Assembly: GCF_015209595.1 (NCBI RefSeq)
Contig: NZ_JADEYS010000021.1
Span: 1-64,000, forward strand
Length of the DNA: 64,000 nt
Direction: 5' to 3'
Origin: Pontibacterium sinense
Lineage (GTDB): Bacteria; Pseudomonadota; Gammaproteobacteria; Pseudomonadales; Balneatricaceae
Position 1 is the first letter of the stretch; every line of letters begins with the position of its first letter. This document shows, piece by piece, positions 1 to 5,826 of the stretch. The translations under genes were made by a program, and so were the position numbers. Under the pieces are notes generated by a model that worked only from the letters and a program-made list of their open reading frames with translations, made no database searches and was not told the origin of the DNA.

Positions 1-77
1 CAGACCATGCAGACCATGCAGACCATGCAGACCATGCAGACCATGCAGACCATGCAGACCATGCAGACCATGCAGAC
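1..77 (+). repeat. 9-bp tandem repeat coding Asp-His-Ala in the ZnuA metal loop
   Basis: Eight perfect copies of CAGACCATG fill 1-72, followed by a partial CAGAC. In the znuA frame each unit reads Asp-His-Ala. The array runs off the left edge, so its true length is unknown. The repeats are identical at DNA level, which suggests recent slippage rather than old protein-level repetition. Confidence 0.95.
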
Positions 78-629
78 GAAACCGTAGATGAGCACGCTCA
101 CGATCATCATGGCGAAGATCTGCACCTCTGGCTGGACCCGATTGAAGGTCTGGCGTTTGCGGACGCACTGAAAGACCGATTGAGCCTGGTGTATCCGCAA
201 CATGCAGAGACATTTGCTGCAAACTATGCTCGCTTTGAGCAAAACCTGCGCGGACTGGATGCAGAGTTGCGCCAGCAGTTTATACCTGTGAAGTCTCAGG
301 GATTTTATGTATTTCACGATGCCTGGGGGCATTTTGTGGAGCACTATGGTCTGAAGCAGCTGGGGTATTTCACGGTGGACACGAACCGTAAACCCGGCGC
401 GCGTCATCTGACAGAGATCCGCCAGCAACTTGAAGAACAGAAGGCCGTATGTGTGTTCAGTGAACCTCAATTTAAATCATCCATTGTACAAGCGGTTACG
501 TCTGGTTTGCCGGTCAATCAAGGGGCTATCGATCCTTTGGCGACGACGACAGACGTGCGTGAAAACGGTTACGCGTCTTATTTGAGCAGTGTTGCTGAGA
601 CCATGATGGCCTGCTTATCAGTACGGTAG
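1..629 (+). CDS. znuA: ZnuA, zinc ABC transporter periplasmic binding protein (5' end outside window)
   Basis: The reading frame that ends at the TAG near 629 is open to the left edge, so 208 C-terminal residues are visible and the start is missing. ZnuA captures Zn(II) in the periplasm and hands it to the ZnuBC permease. Visible hallmarks are the acidic/His-rich loop (DHA repeats followed by HAHDHHGEDLHLWLDP), the conserved motif FHDAWGHFVEHY with a metal-binding His, and the C-terminal block FKSSIVQAV...GAIDPLA. The LHLWLDP block after the His loop separates zinc-type from manganese-type cluster A-I binding proteins. The His loop here is expanded by a DNA tandem repeat. Partner genes znuB, znuC and zur are not in the window. 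Confidence 0.93.
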   Translation, partial: DHADHADHADHADHADHADHADHADETVDEHAHDHHGEDLHLWLDPIEGLAFADALKDRLSLVYPQHAETFAANYARFEQNLRGLDAELRQQFIPVKSQGFYVFHDAWGHFVEHYGLKQLGYFTVDTNRKPGARHLTEIRQQLEEQKAVCVFSEPQFKSSIVQAVTSGLPVNQGAIDPLATTTDVRENGYASYLSSVAETMMACLSVR

Positions 630-651
630 AATTTCGGGCGTGAACGATTTC

Positions 652-683
652 CCCGCTTCTCATGTCCAAGGATGAGAAGCGGG
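652..683 (+). terminator. Perfect 12-bp hairpin after znuA
   Basis: CCCGCTTCTCAT and ATGAGAAGCGGG form a perfect 12-bp stem with an 8-nt loop, 23 bp after the znuA stop. There is no T-run after it, so termination is plausible but a role as RNA end stabiliser is equally possible. Confidence 0.45.
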
Positions 684-750
684 TGAGCAGCCTGTATTTC
701 TGTTCCTGGTCTAACAGGTTGATGAAAAATAAAAAAAATCAAAAAAGGTG

Positions 751-779
751 TTCACAAACGGAAAACAGCTCTATACAAT
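751..779 (+). promoter_or_regulatory. Sigma-70 promoter of the tRNA-Leu pair
   Basis: TTCACA (751-756) and TACAAT (774-779) are separated by 17 bp and lie just before the first tRNA gene. The start region ACGCCCCAC is GC-rich, as in stringently controlled stable-RNA promoters. That growth-rate control is an inference from the discriminator. Confidence 0.6.
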
Positions 780-795
780 ACGCCCCACTTTCGAA

Positions 796-882
796 GCAGA
801 TGTGGTGGAATTGGTAGACACGCTAGCTTCAGGTGCTAGTGCTCGCAAGGGCGTGGGAGTTCGAGTCTCCCCATCTGCACCA
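796..882 (+). tRNA. tRNA-Leu (anticodon CAG), copy 1
   Basis: An 87-base class II tRNA with an encoded CCA end. The acceptor stem GCAGATG pairs with CATCTGC, the anticodon arm CTAGC-TTCAGGT-GCTAG carries CAG and reads CUG codons, the long variable arm is GTGCTCGCAAGGGCGT, and the T arm contains GTTCGAGTC. It is identical base for base to the copy at 980-1066. Confidence 0.97.
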
Positions 883-979
883 ACTTCACAAAGCTCACGA
901 GGCTAAAATGAAGTAGGTGAACTACTCCGAAAGTGACCGATCAGCCGGACCGTAACCGGATAAAAAATACGAAACCGAC

Positions 980-1066
980 GCAGATGTGGTGGAATTGGTA
1001 GACACGCTAGCTTCAGGTGCTAGTGCTCGCAAGGGCGTGGGAGTTCGAGTCTCCCCATCTGCACCA
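980..1066 (+). tRNA. tRNA-Leu (anticodon CAG), copy 2
   Basis: Identical to copy 1 over all 87 bases including CCA. The 97-bp spacer between them contains no clear promoter, so both are probably cut from one transcript. Identical tandem copies point to a duplication kept by gene conversion. Confidence 0.97.
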
Positions 1067-1087
1067 ATCGGTAATCCTCTCTTAGGC

Positions 1088-1110
1088 ATTCAGCCGAAAT
1101 TGAATTTTTT
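1088..1110 (+). terminator. Weak intrinsic terminator of the tRNA operon
   Basis: ATTCA and TGAAT form a 5-bp stem with an 8-nt loop, running directly into a T6 run, 21 bp after the second CCA. The stem is short, so strength is doubtful. Confidence 0.4.
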
Positions 1111-1151
1111 CCATAGTAATTGATCAAAAACATCAGACATTACAGCTCTGG

Positions 1152-2111
1152 GTGTTTGCTGTGGCAATATTCCGAACTTCCCGATTCTGGCTGATCGTCA
1201 CGTTTGCATTGCTTGTTGTCTGGGTTATTCGATCCCATGTGCAGGCGTACAACGGCTTTGATATATCTGATTCCCTCATTCCTGTAGATGAAATTCATGC
1301 AGGTGGTCCTGAAAAGGATGGCATCCCCGCAATTTCTGATCCCCGTTTTCAATCAGTTGCACAATCCAACTGGCTCAAGCCTGATGCGTTGGTGCTGACA
1401 CTCGACTGGCAAGGGCAGCAACGTGCCTACCCGCTCGCCATTCTTAACTGGCATGAAGTGGTCAATGATACGATTGCCGGAAAACCGGTACTGATTACCT
1501 ACTGTCCATTGTGTGGTAGTGGCATGGCCTTCTCCCCTAACGTTGCAGGCAGAAACCTGACGTTTGGTGTTTCCGGATTGCTCTATAACAGCGATGTCTT
1601 GCTCTATGATCATGAAACCCAATCTCTCTGGTCACAGCTGAAATCACAAGCGATTTCCGGACCGCTGAAAGGTGAGCATCTTGAGATGTTGCCGCTAAAT
1701 CTTGAGGTCTGGTCTGACTGGCGTACGCGTTATCCCCAAGGCTCGGTGTTGAGCCGGGAAACAGGGTATCGGCGCGATTACCGCTATAACCCTTATCAAC
1801 AGTACGCCCGCGATGAAGGTGTCTTTTTCCCGGTGGCATTTAGTAGCCAGAAATACCATCCCAAAGAGCGGGTACTGGGTGTAGAGATCAACGGTCAGTT
1901 CAAAGCATACCCGTTTACTGAACTGGCGAAGCAGAAGGTGCAACTGGTGTGGGATAACTTTGCCGGTCGTACGTTAGAAATTCGTTTTGATACGCGAAAG
2001 CGTACCGGGCGGGTTTTTAATGAAGCTGGGGCTGAATTGCCTGCAGTGAATGTTTTCTGGTTTGCCTGGTATGCGTTTCATCCAGACACTGAGATTTATC
2101 GCGTGCAATAA
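1152..2111 (+). CDS. DUF3179 family membrane-anchored protein
   Basis: A 319-residue protein with an N-terminal membrane segment (about residues 11-28) and an extracytoplasmic domain. The DUF3179 hallmark YCPLCGSGMAF lies at 117-127, preceded by the block AYPLAILNWHEVVND and followed by FGVSGLLYNSDVLLYDHET. The paired cysteines of CPLC could bind metal or form a disulfide, but the function of the family is not established. The start used is GTG at 1152; a second GTG lies at 1161, and no strong ribosome site separates them. It stands alone, between the tRNA genes and a terminator hairpin overlapping its stop. Confidence 0.85.
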   Translation: MFAVAIFRTSRFWLIVTFALLVVWVIRSHVQAYNGFDISDSLIPVDEIHAGGPEKDGIPAISDPRFQSVAQSNWLKPDALVLTLDWQGQQRAYPLAILNWHEVVNDTIAGKPVLITYCPLCGSGMAFSPNVAGRNLTFGVSGLLYNSDVLLYDHETQSLWSQLKSQAISGPLKGEHLEMLPLNLEVWSDWRTRYPQGSVLSRETGYRRDYRYNPYQQYARDEGVFFPVAFSSQKYHPKERVLGVEINGQFKAYPFTELAKQKVQLVWDNFAGRTLEIRFDTRKRTGRVFNEAGAELPAVNVFWFAWYAFHPDTEIYRVQ

Positions 2112-2133
2112 AAAGCCGGAGCAATGCTCCGGC
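2110..2133 (-). terminator. Intrinsic terminator for the small minus-strand gene
   Basis: GCCGGAGC (2115-2122) pairs with GCTCCGGC (2126-2133) over a 3-nt loop. Read on the minus strand the stem is followed by TTTTT (2114-2110), so it fits termination of the 39-codon gene at 2260-2379. On the plus strand no T-run follows, though it lies right at the DUF3179 stop. Confidence 0.6.
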
Positions 2134-2259
2134 GAAAACCCTGATTGGGCAGGGTGATAGAACGGGAAGGAATCGAGGGTTGGAACCTTCGGGGTATTTA
2201 CGCACAAGTCCGGTACTGCTCTGGTTTTCAGAGATCGTTTCGGACTTGTTCGCAGATTT

Positions 2260-2379
2260 TTAGAGCAGAAGACCGATTTGAACCAACAATGGGAAAATGG
2301 CGACAGCCAGTCCGCCCAGAACCATCAGAACTGTAGGGACAACACCGATTACTTCTACACCTTGTGCATCATGTGACAT
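2260..2379 (-). CDS. 39-residue single-pass membrane peptide under a sigma-54 promoter
   Basis: ATG at 2379, stop at 2260. The peptide begins MSHDAQGVEVIG and continues as one hydrophobic segment (about residues 11-39) ending LLVQIGLLL. A good ribosome site, GAGGA, lies 9-10 bases before the ATG. A sigma-54 type promoter lies about 50 bp upstream and a terminator about 130 bp downstream, so the gene has a full transcription unit. I do not recognise a family. The composition (short polar head, one membrane helix) resembles small subunits or regulators of membrane complexes, but that is inference. A further inverted repeat (ACAAGTCCG at 2204-2212, CGGACTTGT at 2241-2249) lies just after its stop. 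Confidence 0.65.
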   Translation of the reverse strand: MSHDAQGVEVIGVVPTVLMVLGGLAVAIFPLLVQIGLLL

Positions 2380-2428
2380 AGCTTGGTTCCTCGCATAATC
2401 TGAAAATCTTTCGCTTTGTCAGGTATAT

Positions 2429-2445
2429 AGCAATGCAGGTGCCAA
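2429..2445 (-). promoter_or_regulatory. Sigma-54 (RpoN) promoter, -24/-12
   Basis: Read on the minus strand the site is TTGGCACCTGCATTGCT. It matches the sigma-54 pattern TTGGCAC-N5-TTGC(T) with the required GG and GC spacing. The predicted start is near 2418, giving a leader of about 39 bases before the ATG at 2379. Confidence 0.75.
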
Positions 2446-2529
2446 CTTATGGTTATATTTTTTAACTATCTGAAAATAAAGGGAATTATTGTTTTTTAGG
2501 GTGGGCAGAAGAGCGTTTTATTTCGGTGG

Positions 2530-2547
2530 TATGACATATATGTCATA
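2530..2547. promoter_or_regulatory. 18-bp palindrome, candidate enhancer-binding site for the sigma-54 promoter
   Basis: TATGACATATATGTCATA is a perfect palindrome. It lies 85-100 bp upstream of the -24 element, the normal distance for a bacterial enhancer-binding protein site. The cognate activator is not identified. Confidence 0.5.
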
Positions 2548-2667
2548 AATGGATTGTTGGCTGTGTCGTATTTGGCGGTTTTATCATGGCGACAGTAGGG
2601 AGATCAGGGATGTGGACAAAATCCGCACCCCGGCACACATCGACATTAATGCAGGAGAAAGGAAGAT

Positions 2668-3021
2668 TTAAGCGATGATGCGTTGGTACAGGTGACGTAA
2701 TCCCTTCATAAGCTGCCAGCCTGCCAGACAACCTAAACTGTTGGCCAGAATATCCAGAAGCTCAAACATCCGGGTGGGCAGTTGCCATTGCACCAGTTCG
2801 ATCCCTATACCCCAGAGAATAACAAACACAGCCAGTCGCCAGCTGGCTTTGGGAAAGCCAAAGTAGGCAGCCCCTGTGACGCCAAAATAGGCTAGAAAGT
2901 GCAGGACTTTGTCAGATAGATCCACGCCGGGCGTTTCTACGGAGGGCATGGTGCTGAGATAGGTTACGATAAAAAGCAGGCAATAAAAGGGAAGCTGACG
3001 CAGCCTGAGCTGGAACGGCAT
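2668..3021 (-). CDS. VanZ-like family membrane protein
   Basis: 117 residues from the ATG at 3021, chosen because AAGGA lies 7 bases upstream; a longer in-frame extension back to 3108 overlaps the upstream gene. Family features are LSDKVLHFLAYFGV in the middle, a membrane segment FVILWGIGIELVQ, and the C-terminal block DILANSLGCLAGW. Three to four membrane segments are visible. VanZ-like proteins are small membrane proteins named after a teicoplanin-resistance gene, but most members have unknown roles. It follows the periplasmic-sensor GGDEF gene by 34 bp and probably shares its transcript. Confidence 0.85.
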   Translation of the reverse strand: MPFQLRLRQLPFYCLLFIVTYLSTMPSVETPGVDLSDKVLHFLAYFGVTGAAYFGFPKASWRLAVFVILWGIGIELVQWQLPTRMFELLDILANSLGCLAGWQLMKGLRHLYQRIIA

Positions 3022-3055
3022 GGATATGTCCTTATTTGAAAACGGGTCTGTCGGT

Positions 3056-5347
3056 TTATGCTGACTCGGCGGATGGCTGTGCACATCGGGTGCAGTTTTT
3101 CCCTTCACTTTTCGCCAAATACAATGCCTCGTCTGCGCGATGTATCAAGGCTTCGATTGTATCGTCCTCCTGTACCTCGGCGATACCAAAGCTACAGGTG
3201 ATTGGATGATTATCAAAGTGAAAATCGTATGACGCTATTGCCTGACGTAGCTTTTCAGCAATCAGCAACGCCGTTGATAATCGGGCTTCAGGCAGCACGA
3301 TCAGAAACTCTTCTCCACCCCAGCGACCAAAGTGGTCGGTTTCGCGGAGCTCCTGATTCACAATGCTGGCCAGCTGACTCAGTGCACGGTCGCCCTCGTT
3401 GTGACCATAGGAATCGTTGACCTGTTTAAAGTCGTCAACGTCAAAAAAGATAACCGCAAAGTGACGTTGATAACGTTGATACAGCCGCTGTTCGTTGTTC
3501 AGATATTCGTAGAGTTTATTGCGGTTATAGATCCCCGTGAGCGGGTCGTGTTGCGCCATGAACTTCAACCGGGTGTTGTAGTCAGAGATGACCTTGTAGC
3601 GATAAGCGATCAGTAGTATCAGCAAACAGAATGCGGCGCCAATCAACCAGATATGGGTGTAGTCCACTTTATAGGCGTAGTTGATGTTCAACCACTGATT
3701 GGCGATGCTGTTGTGCTCCCGCGGCGACAGGTTTGCGATGGCGTTATTGAATACGTCCAGCAGGACTTGATTATCTCGTCGTACCGCTACACTGATATCC
3801 CACTGATCGTTCAGCGTATCGTACAGGGTGATGCCCAGCATATGCTCTTTTTGCAGGGTGTGACTAATACTGGCAGGTGCATCGATAAAGCCGAAGACAT
3901 CTTGCGTTTCTACCCGCTTCAGCCCTTCGCTGACGGTGTTGACGGGCAGGATCGTTGCATTGGGGTAACGGTTACGCAGAATCTCCAGAAATACCGAGTC
4001 GACTCGCACCGCCAAGCGCTTATCTCCCAGCTCTTCCGAGGTTTCTCCGTACGTGGAGCGGTCGTGTACCGCAACGACGGCGGGCATACTCAGGTAGGGT
4101 GTTGAAAATGCCAGATACCGACCGCCTTTTGGTGTTGCCATGGCCGCAGGTACGAGATCACACAAACCGGAGCGCATCATATTCAGTGTTTGCGCAGCGG
4201 AATCGGTTGGCATGACCGTGAGCGTGACATTGAGCTTTTGTGCCAGCAGCGTCATGTAATCGGCGACCAACCCCTGATAGAGATTGTCTGTAATGCCTTC
4301 ATACGGCATCCAATTACTATATGCACAGAGCGTAATATTGTTGAGCCGGGAAAGATATTGACGTTCCCGTAGTGATAGCTTCAGCCCCTCAGGCTGATAA
4401 ATGAAATCGCGAATATCGTAGTTGGGTTCCAGTGCGCCAGTGATTAGGTACAGCTTTGCCATCCCATCAAACTTCTTTTGCGATAGCGTACCGAACTGGC
4501 CTTGATCATCAAACGCGAGGGCTTTTAACGCCCTACCCTCAAATTCCAGCGCTTCTACGCTACGTTGCTGACTGTTGTATCGGGCGTGAATAAGCGCCGC
4601 AGTTTCCTGAATATGATCAAATGCATAGCGCCAGCCCCTGATGGATGCCTCATAAAACCGGTGGGTGATGCCCGGACGTTCATTGACCATCCGACGTGAG
4701 GTAAACAGGATATCCGCATACATATCAAAGCCATAATCGGCCGGGTGGATGGTGGTATAGGGAATCCCCAGCTGTTGTAGCTGATAGGGTTCGTTCGAAA
4801 CATAGGACCCCATGGCATCGGTTTTGTCATCGATCAGATCTTGCAGATTGAAGCTGTGTGACTGATGTTCGTAGTCACTGTCACGTAAGCCTGCTTGCAA
4901 TAACATTGCTAGAACTTCCGCAACTTGCTCGGCATCCTGCGTCAGCATAATGCGGTGACCTTTCAGGTCTTTGGGGGTGTTGATATTACGGTCAGCTTTG
5001 CTGAGCAACATCAGGGGGGATTGCTGAAACGCAGCAAACAGCGCCACAATGTCGTGGCCTGCGGCTTTCTCGATCATCAGTGAGGAACGGCCTACGGCAA
5101 AGTCTGATTTGCCTGACAGAACATCGCCGACCAGATCGGTTGAATGATCAAATTCGCGAATATCTACATCCAACCCCACCTCTTTGTAGAATCCCTTCTC
5201 CTTTGCCATGTAATAGCCGGCGAACTGGAACTGGTTTTTCCACAATAGTTGTAGAGAGATCGGCGTCGACTTTTGACCTCCGCGACTCTGATCAGCATAC
5301 AGGCCAAAACTGCACAATGTGCAGAGTATAAGCAGTATCCATCTCAT
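3056..5347 (-). CDS. Diguanylate cyclase with two periplasmic solute-binding domains (NMT1/THI5-like + SBP_bac_3 + GGDEF)
   Basis: 763 residues. A signal peptide (1-18) is followed by an NMT1/THI5-like binding domain (about 28-290: LLWKNQFQFAGYYMAKEKGFY), a second binding domain of the amino-acid SBP_bac_3 type (about 335-560: ITLCAYSNWMPYEG), a membrane segment (about 565-587) and a GGDEF domain (about 600-755). The active motif GGEEF is at 677-681 and the inhibitory site RETD at 668-671, so c-di-GMP synthesis with product inhibition is expected. The first domain suggests sensing of a pyrimidine-like or thiamine-related ligand and the second an amino-acid-like ligand, but no ligand can be named. 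It shares a transcript with the VanZ-like gene. Confidence 0.9.
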   Translation of the reverse strand: MRWILLILCTLCSFGLYADQSRGGQKSTPISLQLLWKNQFQFAGYYMAKEKGFYKEVGLDVDIREFDHSTDLVGDVLSGKSDFAVGRSSLMIEKAAGHDIVALFAAFQQSPLMLLSKADRNINTPKDLKGHRIMLTQDAEQVAEVLAMLLQAGLRDSDYEHQSHSFNLQDLIDDKTDAMGSYVSNEPYQLQQLGIPYTTIHPADYGFDMYADILFTSRRMVNERPGITHRFYEASIRGWRYAFDHIQETAALIHARYNSQQRSVEALEFEGRALKALAFDDQGQFGTLSQKKFDGMAKLYLITGALEPNYDIRDFIYQPEGLKLSLRERQYLSRLNNITLCAYSNWMPYEGITDNLYQGLVADYMTLLAQKLNVTLTVMPTDSAAQTLNMMRSGLCDLVPAAMATPKGGRYLAFSTPYLSMPAVVAVHDRSTYGETSEELGDKRLAVRVDSVFLEILRNRYPNATILPVNTVSEGLKRVETQDVFGFIDAPASISHTLQKEHMLGITLYDTLNDQWDISVAVRRDNQVLLDVFNNAIANLSPREHNSIANQWLNINYAYKVDYTHIWLIGAAFCLLILLIAYRYKVISDYNTRLKFMAQHDPLTGIYNRNKLYEYLNNEQRLYQRYQRHFAVIFFDVDDFKQVNDSYGHNEGDRALSQLASIVNQELRETDHFGRWGGEEFLIVLPEARLSTALLIAEKLRQAIASYDFHFDNHPITCSFGIAEVQEDDTIEALIHRADEALYLAKSEGKNCTRCAQPSAESA

Positions 5348-5826
5348 GTAACGAAATCTTCTTTTGCGCAGAGAACGTCCGTTTTTATGGACAAGCAGAT
5401 CACGGGAATTAGCATGTTATGCAAATACTTCACTCTCATCTGAAACCGTGTGAGTTATGTTGTTCGTATTTAGCGTAGACCGAAATTACAGGCTCTGAAC
5501 CGGGTTATAGGCTGGATGAGGTAAGTTATTTAATGAAAGCTCAATTTTTGGGATGTTTGATGATCTGAGGACACTAATAACGCCCTACTGAAAGCTGTAG
5601 TCGCCCTGTTAGCCAGTTAAAACGCTTGTTTGTCTCGGATCAAAGAAAAACTGGTTGTTCAATAATTGTCCCCTACTACTCGTAGTATCCGCCTGTCAGT
5701 TGGTGGATTATCATCCAATCCATTGTATTGCTGTTGGCCGCGGTGATGAGTTCCTCTCCGAACGATTCGTAAAGCGTCAGTCAGCGTTACCACTCGCATT
5801 TTCCGCCAATTTCCAGGGAAGGGTTC
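5348..5826. other. Intergenic region between divergent genes; no gene seen
   Basis: This 479-bp stretch separates the minus-strand GGDEF gene from the plus-strand repeat protein. It must hold both promoters. The only clear structure is a short palindrome TACTAC-TC-GTAGTA (5674-5687). GGGAAGGG just before 5827 serves as ribosome site. No convincing -35/-10 pair or small gene was found. Confidence 0.5.

Noticed and set aside
1-77. Short repeats as a possible CRISPR array
   Set aside because: Units are contiguous 9-mers without spacers and are in frame within znuA.
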